A stretch of 64,000 nucleotides of DNA from Mayamaea pseudoterrestris. Lineage: Eukaryota > Bacillariophyta > Bacillariophyceae > Sellaphorales > Sellaphoraceae. The position numbers and the translations under genes were made by a program. Positions 21,490 to 33,931 of the stretch are shown here, piece after piece. The DNA is taken from the NCBI GenBank assembly GCA_027923505.1, contig BROI01000007.1, positions 496,001-560,000 of the forward strand, in the 5' to 3' direction. Positions within the stretch are counted from its first letter, which is position 1, and the number at the start of each line of letters is the position of its first letter. The notes beneath the pieces are model-generated. The model saw nothing but the letters and a program-made list of their open reading frames with translations, had not been told where the DNA came from and searched no databases.

Positions 21490-22135
21490 CTCGTCGGTGG
21501 CACCTTGTTGAACCTTGTGCCTCGTTTTAGCGTGGAACCTTGTACGGCATTCGCTTCTTCCGGCTCGTCCGCAATGTTGCAGCTGTGGACTGCTGAGCGC
21601 ATTGTGCTGCTTGATGCGACTAGCCAACTGCCATTGGATCGGCGTCCTTGTCTTGATGTCCACTCTTTCACATGCAATACGCCACGTCTCGTGTCGTCGT
21701 AGGTGCTTGAAGTACTCAACTCGTTCCTGCGTGACCTTGTCGCCATCGTCAGTCGTACGTTGACTCATCTGGTACGCCACAATGAGAACACAGCCATTCG
21801 AACAATGTTCTTGGTAGCAGTCACCTCAACTGGCAGTCACGTATGTCCTGCAGACCCCAGAATCTTTATAACATATATACAATGATACAATGATCCAATA
21901 GTCTTGTCACTTGTGGGAATGCAGCAATGTGCCATGAGGCCCCGTCACATTCAACAAAAGCTTGAATGTGCTAGCAGTGTAACCATGCTTTGGCTACAAA
22001 ATCATCAGCCTTGCCAGCATAAGCCTGCTGATCAACTCTTTGTATGGTAGTTTGCATAATTTGAAGCGCCAGATGTGGGAGACTATGCTGTGTCACCCTA
22101 TCGGACATTCGGTCTTGTCTGCCATGGTGATCCTG
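21490..22135. repeat. Repeat copy B, flanking the Copia element
   Basis: Diverged counterpart of copy A on the other side of the Copia element and in the same orientation. It also carries the landmarks of the 347-bp units, including a hairpin (CACATTCAA / TTGAATGTG at 21946-21970). Near its end, 27 bp identical to part of the Copia LTR replace the sequence seen in the other copies. Confidence 0.75.
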
Positions 22136-22140
22136 CAAGC

Positions 22141-22720
22141 AGATCCAATAACTAGTTGGATCTGCTAGCGGTGCACCTCAACTGGCACACAGACTGCCAG
22201 AATGGCCTGCAGACCCCAGAATATAAGAAACATATATACATATGATACAATTGGACCAATAGTCTTGTCACTTGTGGTGTGGAATGCAGCAATGTGCCAT
22301 GAGGCACTGCACATTCAACAAAAGGTTGAATGTGCTAGCAGTGTACCATGCTTTGGCTACAAAATCATCAGCCTTGCCAGCTAAGCCATCCAACCCCTTT
22401 GTATGGTGTTTGTTGACATTTTGAGCCAATGATGGGGAGACTATCTTCCCAATATCCTTCAGCCATTCTGCCATGGTGAGACTTGGCAGATCCAATAACT
22501 TGTTGGATCTGCTAGCGGTGCACCTCAACTGGCACACACACTGCCAGAATGTCCTGCAGACCCCAGAATATTAGAAACATAAATACATATGATACAACTG
22601 GACCAATAGTCTTGTCACTTGTGGTGTGGAACACAGCATTATGCCATGAGACCCCGCACATTCAACAAAAGGTTGAATGTGCTAGCAGTGCACTATGCTT
22701 TGGCTACAGGATCATCAATG
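22141..22720. repeat. Tandem 347-bp repeat, units C and D
   Basis: Unit C starts at 22141 and unit D at 22488; D is cut short near 22720. The period is exactly 347 bp at several landmarks. Each unit opens with an inverted repeat AGATCCAA/TTGGATCT and contains a second, GCACATTCAAC/GTTGAATGTGC (22309-22335 and 22656-22682). On the minus strand one unit consists of a 282-nt open stretch (22553-22272) bounded by AG and GT, and a 65-bp GT-AG segment of normal intron size for this window. The open part codes MAEWLKDIGKIVSPSLAQNV and ADDFVAKAWYTAS. This could be a decaying gene with duplicated exons or an unclassified transposable element. Confidence 0.8.
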
Positions 22721-23088
22721 TGCTAGCATTACTCCATTTGGCCATAGTTATCATCAGCCTTATTGCATCTGGCTGCTTCTAGAAAGTCCTTTTCTTGCTG
22801 TGAGGATGTTTTACCATGAATTGGAATGCCTTGGAGGTTCATCGTATTGTTGCCTGTGGTTTGGGAATGAGGTCATCAGAGTTCTCCCTCTGGTAATTCC
22901 ATACTTCCCTGCTAGGTTTTTTTGTCAAAGTGAGTCTGCTAGGCTGCAGTATAATATTATATGCTGATCATTGCACGTCGCACTGTATATACACCTGTAC
23001 GACGTACGTACGTCGTACGAGTAGAATCAAATACCGTAGCGACACGATCTACCGTAGACGCGACAGCCGCGTGTGACAAAAAACGACC
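22720..23088. promoter_or_regulatory. Intergenic with a 22-bp perfect palindrome
   Basis: Non-coding stretch between the repeat island and the SWIM-RING gene. At 22997-23018 lies a perfect 22-bp palindrome with arm GTACGACGTAC, 71 bp before the start codon of the next gene. It could be a dimeric transcription-factor site in the promoter or 5' leader. Confidence 0.5.
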
Positions 23089-24059
23089 ATGGCGCAAAGA
23101 AGCTTTCGAGCAAATATCTCTCCAGCTACAAACTCTTTTAAAGCTTCTACAACCATGCCAAAAACTTCTTCTAAATCGAATTCCCGTCCACGAGAGGAGA
23201 AACGACTTCGTCGCTATCGGCTGGCGTGTCCCGGCAAGCTCTACGACAGAATTCATCGAGGAGTCACTCAACGACTCTACTTGATTGAACGTACCGAGGA
23301 AGGTCCTGATGAAATGGTCTTTTCGGTGCTTGGTTCCACTGGAAATGTTTATCAAGTGACTCTGACGCATATTCCAACTTGCACTTGTCCTGACTTTATG
23401 AGAAAGCAAGGTGAGTGCGACGAGCGATGCATTATGCATTGTTGCTAGAAGAAGTAATATGACTTTTGTGATGACTTCTACATGGTAACACTTGTCTGAC
23501 AACGTTCCACTTGTCATGAGCAGATGTTTGCAAACACATGATATTCGTCTTGACCAAGGTGGTTGGTCTCGGCGTGGAAAATCGACTTGTCTATCAGCGA
23601 GCGTTTGTTACGACCGAGCTGGAGGAATTGTTTGACATGGCCAAGCGTCGAAGAGTTGGAGGAAGCGTGCTTGCAAATCAGCGCGTCCGCGAATCATTTA
23701 AAAATGGAGCAAGTTCGTGTGGAGGAGCTGTTTGCGGCAAGGACGATAGCGCTTCCGGGGAACCTGTTCCTCGCTCCCTTTTGGTTGATTGTCCCATATG
23801 CTTTGATCGTTTGCAAACCTTGGAGGAATGCACGACATGCCTTGTCTGCAACGCTGGATTCCATAAAGATTGCATTCGTCGCTGGACTGGGCAACAACAA
23901 CGAAGCGGCTCTCCTTCTTGTCCAAACTGTCGATCCGCGTGGCCGATCGAGGGCAAGTCGTCGCAGGTCAGTGACGAAGGCTATGTCAACCTTGGTTCCT
24001 TGCAAGGACAGTCTCCAGTTCGGGATGCGAGTACATATAGACGTCGTCGATATGGTTAA
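23089..24059 (+). CDS. SWIM + RING zinc-finger protein, probable E3 ubiquitin ligase
   Basis: Exon 1 (23089-23410) and exon 2 (23524-24059), 113-bp intron, 285 residues. Splicing joins the two halves of a SWIM finger: CTCPDFMRKQ from exon 1 and DVCKHM from exon 2, giving C-x-C-x9-C-x-H. Downstream is a RING-type finger, CPICFDRLQTLEECTTCLVC then GFHKDCIRRW and CPNC. A SWIM finger followed by a RING is the arrangement of ZSWIM2-type E3 ligases, where SWIM binds partners and RING binds the E2. The N-terminus is basic (PREEKRLRRYRL). The substrate is unknown. The intron in the middle of the finger is the main support for the gene model. Confidence 0.88.
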
Positions 24060-24129
24060 ATGTATGATAGCAAATTTTAACAAGAATACTGGTGTAAATA
24101 TATATCTTTTCTACGCAAACACTGCATGC

Positions 24130-27100
24130 TCACAACGCGATCGGCCTCGTGGGCGTATACAAACCAATGAATGTATCGGTCGATCCAGCCGCCAGCAATG
24201 GCTTATACCTGTGAAAGGCCAGACAACTAACTGGGCCGATGCGATGTGATGCCATTTTTTCGTGGTATCGCAATACCTGCATTGTGTCGCCATCTAAAGT
24301 CAACAGCTTGATAAATTGTGCATGCGATCCGGTTGCGACCATGGGGATTTTTGAATGAACAGCAAGGGCTGTCATTGTGCTTCGCTGCACTTCCATTGTC
24401 CGGAGGCTCGACGACATGCGCAAGTCCCAGCTATGATTTTGAAAGAAAAAAATCCAGTCAATAAACTCATAAATTTCGACCCGTCGTCAGTTTAAAAGAC
24501 TTACGCTTTGATTTCTCCGTCTACTGTTCCCGATATCAACTCGTATCGATTTGCATATCCAGTGAAGGCGGTAGCCACCACCCAGCCTTTATGTTCTTTG
24601 AATAGGGTAGAACGTCGTCGTGGATTTGTACCTGACGCACTCGGACTATTCAATTCCTGAACAGGACGATGAACACGAAGATCGAAAATCCTCATTGTCC
24701 CGTCGCTGAATCCACCTACAAGAGTGTCTGGGCCGAATCCATTTGTTGAGGCGAACTGACCGGTCATGTCTGTATCCCAAGCAGTCGTCAGCGTTGTGAT
24801 GTTGGCTTCGCTGTTGGTTTCCAATTTACCAAGAAGAGTTTCCGAGTCGAGATCCCAGCAATTGATGTGAGCTGCATTGCCTCCGGCAAGTAAGCAGCCA
24901 CTCCATTGCTGCCACTCGCAGACCAGGCCGCTGCCCCGTTGACCGGCTTTCATTGGTAAAGCATGAAACGCAGAGATCATACATGGCACAGTGGGGTCCG
25001 CGCCATCTATCGCGTACAGATCGCCCCAAAATCGCACCGATCCGTCATCGCAGCCAACATAGAATAAACTTGACGATGTTTCGTTGACCCAGCCAGATGT
25101 GGTCATTCTCGTACCTTCTGGATTACCGTTCTGTTGTGACACTACCTTTGATCCGTTGTCAGTGTCCCAAACAACGACTGATCCAGTGCCTCCACATGAC
25201 ACGAGAATATTGTCAAATGGATGAAAGCGCAACATTGTAGTCATTGCTACACCATCATTTCGGAAAACTTTGGTCTCCGTTAGCTCGAGCTCCTTCCTCT
25301 TCACAGCTGCTAGCTCCTCTGCAGCTTCAAGAGCATCCTCCTCCTGCTCAAGCAGCATCTCGATGCTTTGCCGCGGGGGCTGGGGAGGTTTCGGCGCTAA
25401 ACTTGCATAATGTTGTCCGAGCTGTTCAGCCTGTCTGCGGGTGGACATTATCCTCGTCGCGTGATGAATCTTGGCGGCACCGGCTGGACTGAGAGGATCA
25501 AGCTTTATGTCGTTTTCGTCAAGCAAATATTCGAAGTTTGTGTCAAAAGTATCCTTCTTCCATGAATAAAATGTCGACTCTGGTATAGAATAGGTAAGCA
25601 CCTCGAATTCAGGTCTGACATGGTGAAGTGATGCAGTTCCTAGCGACGCTTGATGTTCCATTGAACCACCGGCTTCGTCCACTCCATCGGAGAGAACCCG
25701 TCGCAGACCGGGTTTTCTTATCTTCGCGCCTGTTGTTTTTGCTCGCTCAGAATCCCGCAGTCGCATCGGAGGTGGTGGAGTCATCATCGCTCGTGGTTCT
25801 TCGTCGATGTCGGTCAACACAGAAGGCTCTTGAACTATAGCCGAGGTATCAGCATCGCGTTCGCGTTCCGCCTGCATGCGAAACTGAAGCAAATTTTCGT
25901 GTACAAAACTAACGATCTTGCTGGCCGCCTGAGCAATGTTGGGGCAAGGATCCTCCTGCCGAATTATTCGAAGCGCCTCCCATATTTTCCGAAACCTCTC
26001 CAAGCTGTTACTTTCAAGTCCTGAAGGAATGGGGTAACTTCCATTTCTGTCAGCTTGCTTATGAGGATTCACAGGGGAATTGCTTGCAGACCGCTCTTCG
26101 GCCATTGCCACGAAAGCTTCCTGGTATTTTCTGACGACGTATCCCAGCGATATGACAGCTTCGTAGCGAACCAAAACACTCACATCTTTCGTCGCCTGCA
26201 AAATATATGCCGCGGCGTTAAGATCTAATATCATTCTCTGAGTATCGTCATAAACGGACGGCTGCAAAGGTCGTAAGTCTGTGTGGCTCTTTTGCATCTG
26301 AGGCGTCGATAAATGAGGCTGACTTATACCAACACCGTGACTTCCTCCGACCAAAAAGCCAGCTGGGCTGACGGAGCTTAGCGTCGGTTGTAAAGATTGC
26401 CCATGCATGGCATATGCAGGCTGAAGCGGCTGACCTTGAGGAGTGCGAAACTGTGCCGATTGGTGAAAAAACTGCTGAGCAGGTATAGGGTGCCGCAGTT
26501 GAGGTTGGCTATGCAGTGCATCAATATTCTGTGGACGCCACTGAAGACTCGGTACTTCCGACGAAGGTTGAAAAGCCGGTTGTAGCTGTATTCCGGGTCG
26601 AGTATGACCTTGCATGGGTCCAGGAATAGCTAAAAATGTTGCAGAGGGGGCTGCCAAGCCGGAAGTTGGCGTCTGCTGCCCATGCTTTAGATCTTGATAG
26701 GATGACGCACGACTCGTCGGTTTTGGAGGTCGAATCAAACAACCAATCGCGTAACAAGCAGCGGCGCGAACATCGGGATCTTTATCGTCGATACGATTAA
26801 ATAAGCATGTGTGTACACCACCTCTGAAACTTTCATTTTGAGCCGGCGAGTATTCTTTGGACATGTGGCCGAGAGACATGACAAGCCATAATCGGAAATG
26901 CGGGGGAAAATGCCACTCAACTATCTTATCGTGAGCTTTGTTGCCCTGATCGTACGAAGACAGTAAAGCACAGCAGGTGCCGTGCAGATTCAAGCGCATA
27001 CACTCCGCCTGTCCAGCCGAATAATCATCGCAGCAAATCGACAAAACGTAAGCTGCCATTGTACGTTCCTTTGCCGCTTCAACAATCTCAGCCCCTCCGC

Positions 27101-29115
27101 TTGTAAGTCCATACATCAAGTGCTGAGCAAAATGGTGAAACGCTCCATCTTTCAACAGATCGACACGACAGGATGGGTCAAAAGCAAGAACCGACGCCCA
27201 AATACTGACAAGAAGACTTTTGTATTCTGGAGACTGCAACAGTTTCATGACGTACGGGAAAATGCCTAAACTCAAAGCAAGATTGACAGCCCATGGACCT
27301 AAATCCAAAAATCTCCGCAGCAGCAAAAGTGCCCGAATTCGGTGGACCTGGCTGAGCAAGACCTGGAGTACAACCGGTAATTGCTCTGGCGATTCCAATT
27401 TCCCTCGCGCCAATTGCATCTTGTGAATTGCTGCAAATTCAAGCCAGATTTCAAACGCTGTCAGCTGCTCCGAGAAGAAAGGGGATGACGCCGCGTAGCT
27501 TGAGTCAGAGTCTGGTGATGAGCTTGGTTTCGCAGCTCGCATACCCGATTTTGAAGTATCGTCGGGAGTATTATCCTCGTCTCCCGGAGTTTTGACAGGT
27601 TTTACTATGACATGACTACCAAGAACTCCGTCCTTTATCAACTGAAAAAGTAGAGTCTCGCAAACTAGATCCCATGCTCTCCAAAGTGGGTGCTCAGCCA
27701 TGCCTGGCGGAAGCGGAGGATGTGAAACTGGCGTACAACCAAGACTCCGTAAAATCCGATCCGCCAAGAGAAAATTTCTGAACATGCTCGCGACTAGTAG
27801 GTCCTGGCGAAATAGTCGCTGAAATATAGGCTTGGGCAGCATGTTCCATGCGATCGAGTCTGTCACTGCCGTAAATATCCAGTTGAGCTCGCCGAGTGGC
27901 GTCTTACGATCGTTCGCTTGCCCAGGGATGCCATCGACAGCGTCTGGAATTAAAAACAAGTTAGGAAACAAAGAAATCATACAAGTGATCACATGACAAT
28001 GCCCGCGTACCAGGATCTAATCCTCCCATACTATTCGGGTGGTTACGAACAAACCACCTCAGGGCAATGGGTATCGGAGTGGTAAGGCAACTGGTAAAAA
28101 TGTCGGCAGGATAGTCTGGACCCATTGGAAGCCACTCGTTTTCGCTACATCCACATAGCACAATTGTATCATTCACCCATTGGCTTGACAATGCATCTAA
28201 CTCATCGGCCGAAATCCCATTTGCAGCATTGACGCTGGTCAAAGGGTCAGCCAGTGGCGACGAGTGGTTCGTTGGTTGCAGAGGCGCCTTGAAGAATGGA
28301 ATCAAAATACCAGCTGCGGAACAATCAAGGACAACAATCGACGGTTTCTCCATCCAGGAACGCATTTCTAATACACTTAATGGAATATACTCGGTATGAT
28401 TCTTGTCAAAAACCCAAATTTCGCCATTCGCCGTGGGCCTAGGTACACCATGTCCATTGTAATGCAGCAGAATTCGTTCATTTCTCGCCTGACGACGAAG
28501 TTGCACGCAAAGTGATCGTACATCTTCAATCGTCGGATCTAGAGCGCGCCGATGCTTGAGTGGCCGCGCAGTCCTTACTAATTGCCATTTTGCGTACTGC
28601 GATTCCAACCGCTCCCCAATAATTTCCTTGGCCTTTGAGCGAGAAACGGAGCGTGGATCAATCCAGCACTCCAAAACGGCGCAAGGATGCGGCTTGGTAA
28701 TGTCTGGTGGGTCCGTACCAATGTTTAGCGCCAAAATCAAGCCAACGCCAATTGTTTTCATGCGATCTCTGAGACGCCAGTCGGGCTCAATGGTTTCATC
28801 TTGCTTCTTCTTTGGTTGCTGCTCCTTGCCGTTGATGTTATCCTTTCTTTTATCATTTGCATTGATTTGTCGTATCTGCTGTTTCGACATTGTCCCCGTC
28901 GATTGAACGCGTGGCAGCAAGGAAAACGAGCTAACGCGCTTGGTAAAGGACGCATTTGCACCGCCTGCGGCTGCATCGGCTTCCTGCTGCTGCGTCGACT
29001 GTTTCCCATTGACTTTTCCGGAATCCGGGCACGTTAAAGCATCCACCCCTTTTGGGCGGTCCCGCAGGTATGGAGCCTGCATACGCTTGACGAAATATTC
29101 CTTTCGATTCGTCAT
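24130..29115 (-). CDS. RPTOR: Raptor, TORC1 scaffold subunit
   Basis: Three exons (29115-28011, 27943-24505, 24430-24130) with introns of 67 and 74 bp give 1614 residues; the human protein has 1335. The N-terminal caspase-like RNC domain is clear: PCAVLECWIDPRSVSR, RNERILLHYNGHGVPRPT, GEIWVFDKNHTEYIPL, IVVLDCSAAG, then NPNSMGGLDP. Helical HEAT repeats follow (MLPKPIFQRLFRQDLLVASM, DPDVRAAACYAIGCLI), then a long Pro/Gln-rich linker and seven-bladed WD40 repeats at the C-terminus (FHPFDNILVSCGGTGSVVVWD, GGFSDGTMRIFDLRVHRP). Raptor presents substrates to the TOR kinase in nutrient-dependent growth control. The extra length is mostly linker. The gene is divergent from the condensin gene with 229 bp between them. 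Confidence 0.97.
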
Positions 29116-29344
29116 CCTTTGTAGCTTTTATGAATTTGGCAATGAGGGACCAACAAGTCAGTAGTAGTGGATCGTCGATTCGATTTTCTGTGTGGGAAAT
29201 GTCTTTTCAGTCCCGCATACTCATTGAGTCTTTTCAAAACTGCTGAAGTCTCATCTATAGCTAAATATCTCGCAAAGATACCAACCATCGGGCAACGACG
29301 AACGAGACTCTGCACACAAACCAAGATGGAAAGCAATCTTTACC
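29116..29344. promoter_or_regulatory. Divergent promoter, Raptor / condensin CAP-D2
   Basis: 229 bp between two start codons pointing away from each other. It must hold both 5' leaders and both promoters, so shared regulation is possible. I see no TATA box I would stand by. Confidence 0.6.
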
Positions 29345-32300
29345 ATGGCGCCCTCTGCAAGCTGCTTTCCAATTCCATCCACTCTTCAGGATCTGGAGCG
29401 TGAACCATACAATCTACTGCCATACCCGGACGACTTTAATGACGACGATGACGAAGCTCGCGACGATTCTTTCAGCGCCTTGGTTCGCAAGGTGGAGCAT
29501 GGCAACCGATACTTGACCATGCAGTATGATCAGCAAAACAACAGCGGGGACGATGAAGACGAAGAGGAAGATGAACAGTGGATGGAGGAAGGTCGTCTCC
29601 AAGCAATCTATACGCTGGTTCGGTAAGTGAAATGTATATGATACAACCGAAGCATTTTGCAATCATTGCCGGCTGTTGCTTTCGCAGTCTTGTCACTCAC
29701 CTCTGCTATCATAATTTGTCTGCGATTAGTAAATCTGCCTCTTTAAAAGACGAAACTCGCGACGCTCTCGTTTCACTTCTTTGCCAAGCAGTCAAGCTGA
29801 TTGCTTCGTCACTCAACACGATCTCGGCCAAGGAAGGCGGAGAGGCAGTCCCTCAATCGTTTCGCGATGTATTCAGCTGCCACATGTACATGCTATACTC
29901 GCTCATGTTCCTCCTCGAGACAAACCAAGGAGATGCCAAGGTTCAAGAATCGAACGAGCGTGACATGTACGTTCAAGCCATGCTTTACGCTGCGCAAGCC
30001 ATGTCGGAATGCCGCCAAACGCTATGGCAGCGCGGCGTTGCCGACGAGGCCGTCATTCTTCTTCCCTGCCGCATGGTATATCCATTGTTGGAACGAGCTA
30101 CTGGAGTACAAGCTCGCAAGGCGATCGGCGCCGATGACGCGCTCCAGATTCTCGCAGTGACGCTATATTCGACTGACTCGGCACTGAGCACAATCACGGC
30201 GGCATTGATGGATCTTATGCACTCGTTCGAGCACATGGCGCCCATGGTGGCAGAACTTTGCACAATGGTCACGGAGCAGCCCATTAATCGATTGGCAGTC
30301 GAGTTGCTTCGAGAGATGGGACGTTTAGACGGAAATGATACCAAAGGGAACGGAGTCAAATTCGTCGCTCCTTTTTTGCCGGCTCTCGCACAAGTCCGTC
30401 CTCGGCTTGTGCTGCAGCATTTGACTGTTATTTTGCCGCATCTGCAAGCAGAGACTTATTATTTGCGATCTGCGCTGGTCCAGGCGATCGCTCACGTATT
30501 GGAATATCTTGGCAAGAATGAAATGAGCGCCGAGCACGTTGCAGAATCACCAGATGGTGCAGAGGTTTCATTCATTCACAATTCATCGAATAGCACCAAG
30601 TCTCGCGATGCTCTTTTACAGATTTTGGCCGAGCGCGTCTATGATGTGACATCCTTTACTCGCGGAGCTACGCTCAAGGCTTGGGCGAACTTGGTCATGT
30701 CGAATACGCTTCCCAAGGAAATGCTCTTGCCTGTCACCAAGCTCGCCATCGATCGATTGCAGGACAAGACTGTCGTTGCACGTAAACAGGCCATGGTACT
30801 TTTGACGATGGTGCTTGAAAACAATCCGTTCATGGGAAGTCTAGATCCAAAGCCGTATAATGAGAAGATGCGGGAGCTGTACGACTATGTCAAGGAAAAT
30901 ATGCCGGCTGACGTCAAGGAGGCATACAAAGGCAGCTTGGAAGCAGCTGGAGACGACCCTCGCTCCATTTTTGAAGCAGAACAGGCAGCGCTCGCAGCCG
31001 CTTTGGAAGAAGCTGAAATTATGCTCCGCGACACACCTGATGAGCTAACTGAAGCTCAACAAACATATTGCACCAAGGTCCAGGCATTGAAGTACACTCA
31101 ATCAGCCATTGAGTTTATCGAGCTATTCGAAGAAGCGACTGTTGCATTAGAAGGCATGCTGTTGTCCGTGAACAATAGCGATGTCACCGAAGCTCTTCAC
31201 TTTTTCGTTCAAGCGCGTCACTTCCAGCTTCCTTGTGCTGTAACTGGAATGAAGCGGGCGCTTGCTCTGATGTGGTCCACGGAGACTGCTATCCGCGATG
31301 AGGTATTGAAAGCTTTTATTGAGGTGTTTCTCGCTCAACCGGGCTCCGAGGGGTCAACGCTGCTGCCTCCTCGTCAGATTGCGAAGAATCTTTTGATTCT
31401 TACAAACGAGGCGACCGTCAGCGAGCTTGCATCAATCGAAGAGGCAATTCAGCGGCTTGTGAAAGACAGCCGCATCCCAGAGCAAGTGTTTTTGATACTC
31501 TGGTCGATCGCCAAGGATGGATCGGGTGATTTCCGAGCTGCTGCTTTGCATCTTCTTGCCATGGCGGCTAGTGCTGATCGTAGCTTGATCGACAGCAAGA
31601 GTCGTCTGAAACTACTTCTTGACGCAGGTCTGGGTGAATACACACGAGAGCGCAAGGATTGGAAACTAGCCAAAGCTGCTGCCATCGTGCTTCAGCGTGT
31701 TGGTCGAGCCAAAGTTGATCCGACCGACGCAAAATACCTCGTGCTTGAGCATATCATAGAGGAGCTCTGCGAGGTTGCTCGAGGTGAATGGTGTGACGAT
31801 AAGAAGACGAAAGATACTTTGGCTTGGTTTTCGACAGCAGAAGAGACAATCAAGGCATTATTTGTCATTTCTCCGGAACCCGAGACGATTTGCCGTGAAA
31901 TTATTATTGGCATGTCCGCTGTTACATTTCAGGATGGCTACACAGACTGCAACCCACTTCGCCTTGCTCGCTTCTTTCATGTTCTTGGGCATGTCGCTCT
32001 CCATTTGCTCGTGTACACCGAAGGGTTAAGCAGCGTTGTTCGACGTGCGAATGCTTTGAAGTCGTTGAAAAAACAAGAAGATGTTGGTAAAAAGAAGTCA
32101 CGCAATCAACAGCGTTCTGTTAATGACAGCAGTGGTTCCGAAGAGGACGCGATGGAAGCTGAGCTTGGTATGGATGCTGCGATCGAAGCTGATAATGAAC
32201 GGCAGCTGACTGACATAACTGAGCAAGAAATCATTGGTCGCGGCATTATCGGTGTATACGGTCCTTTGCTCGTTCGCGTTGTGGGGAACGAGGGAGGAGC

Positions 32301-33534
32301 TTTTGCTAGTTCGAACATCTTGATGCAAGCATCGATGCTCACGTTGTGTAAATTTATGTGCGTCTCCGGCAGTTTCTGCGAAAAGCATCTCCCTCTTTTG
32401 TTCACTGGTCTTGCCAACGCTCCTCCAGAAGATACGACCACTCGCGCCAATACTGTCGTCGCATTGGGTGATTTGGCTTTTCGCTTCCCCAACGAAGTTG
32501 AACCGTACACCCCGCGCTTCTACGCATGTCTTCGCGATTCCTCGACTAAAGTCCGCCGCCACACGCTGATGGTACTGACGCACCTCATTCTCAATGACAT
32601 GGTGAAGGTCAAGGGACAGGTGTGCGAGATTGCTATTTGTCTGCAGGACAACGACCTGCGAATCCGTGATATGGCTCGCCTGCTGTTTCACGAGCTCAGC
32701 AAGCGCAGCAACAACCCAATCTACAATCTTCTTCCCGATATAATTAGCCAGTTGAGTCAACTTTCCATGAAAAAAGAAGACTTCCGTGGCATCATGTCTT
32801 TTTTGCTTGGCTACATCAAGAAGGAGCGTCAATGCGAAATGCTTTGCGAGAAGTTGTGCCAGCGCTACCCAAATTGCAAGTCAACGGAACAGAAAGGCGA
32901 TCTAACGTACTGCATTGCCCAATTAAAGATGACCGAGCGGATGATCAAGTATCTTGCAGAAAACTTCAAGCTTTACAAGGATGCTCTTCACGACACTGAG
33001 GTGAATAAGCACATGTTTTCAATCTTGTCCAAGGCCAGAAAGCTTGGCAAACCAGAGCTACGTCAACATTTGGACAGCTGGGAAGCCCACTTGAATGAGG
33101 TAGCTAAGATTGGCGCCGAGAATGAAGCTGCCGACAAAAAGGCAAGTAGCGCTCGTACCCGAGCAAAGAAGAAGGCGTCCAAGAAATCTAAGCTTTTACA
33201 AGTCGTCGAGGAGGACGAGCTTGATATTCAATCAGACAACGAAGCTATGGATGACGAGGAAGCGATCATGCTGCCGCGATCTAGCAAGAAGCCGAGTCGA
33301 ATGGGAAAGAAGACGGCCAAAGTCATTGACGACGAAGATGATGAGCTCGAATTTGCGTCTGGAGAATCATCACCCATGCCACATTCCAACAACAAAGCCA
33401 GTCGCAAGGGAAAGAAGAAAGTCAAAGTCATTGACGACGACGAGGATGATGATGAGAATGAATTCATCGACAAGGAAAATGATCGCCAAATCCTGTCCTC
33501 CAGTCGAAGCTCACGACGTACTCGATTGTCATAA
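29345..33534 (+). CDS. NCAPD2: Condensin complex subunit 1 (CAP-D2)
   Basis: Exon 1 (29345-29622) and exon 2 (29688-33534) with a 65-bp intron give 1374 residues, the usual length for this subunit. It is a HEAT-repeat protein throughout. The Cnd1 core is easy to see: RANTVVALGDLAFRFPNEVE, THLILNDMVKVKGQVCEIAI, LLFHELSKRSNNPIYNLLPD, LCQRYPNCKSTEQKGDLTYC, AQLKMTERMIKYLAENF. These match CAP-D2 of condensin I better than CAP-D3 of condensin II. The C-terminus is acidic and Lys-rich with repeated blocks (KKTAKVIDDEDDELEF and KKKVKVIDDDEDDDENEF), as expected for a chromatin-binding tail that is phosphorylated at mitosis. Condensin I compacts chromosomes in cell division. Confidence 0.97.
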
Positions 33535-33931
33535 GTTTCCGACTTTACATTTTACTATGATTTAAGCAACTAAGTTTTAGTTCACAGGTTGACCAGGATG
33601 TATCGGTCGATCGCCTCATGGGCTGGGGAGATGGAAAATAATAGACGCCACGGGAACTGCTTTGTCTGTCGCAGCGTGTTAGACAGGTAACGATGCGACG
33701 TAAAATGCTTGGACTACTCGTCCGCCCACGGTCAGATCCAGTTCGACCGACTGATGTTCGACTGATGAGACCTCGAGCATGAGCCTTACCATGACCCTCA
33801 GTTTATAGATAAGAATGGCAAACAATGTCATTCGATTGGAATTGATACATTGTTCATCTTGGTGATTCTCTCGTGCTTCGTCGAACAGCTTTGCCCGCAG
33901 TGTGCCAACATAGCAGCCATCACTTTTGAAC
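33535..33931. other. Intergenic, upstream of the Kir cluster
   Basis: About 400 bp without a supported gene; 3' flank of the condensin gene and promoter of the first channel gene. Confidence 0.5.

Noticed and set aside
22141-22720. CRISPR array
   Set aside because: Only two or so long units with no short repeats or spacers; this is a tandem duplication in a nuclear genome.
33228-33473. Ser-rich minus-strand frame over the condensin tail
   Set aside because: Shadow of the acidic Lys/Asp/Glu repeats on the plus strand.
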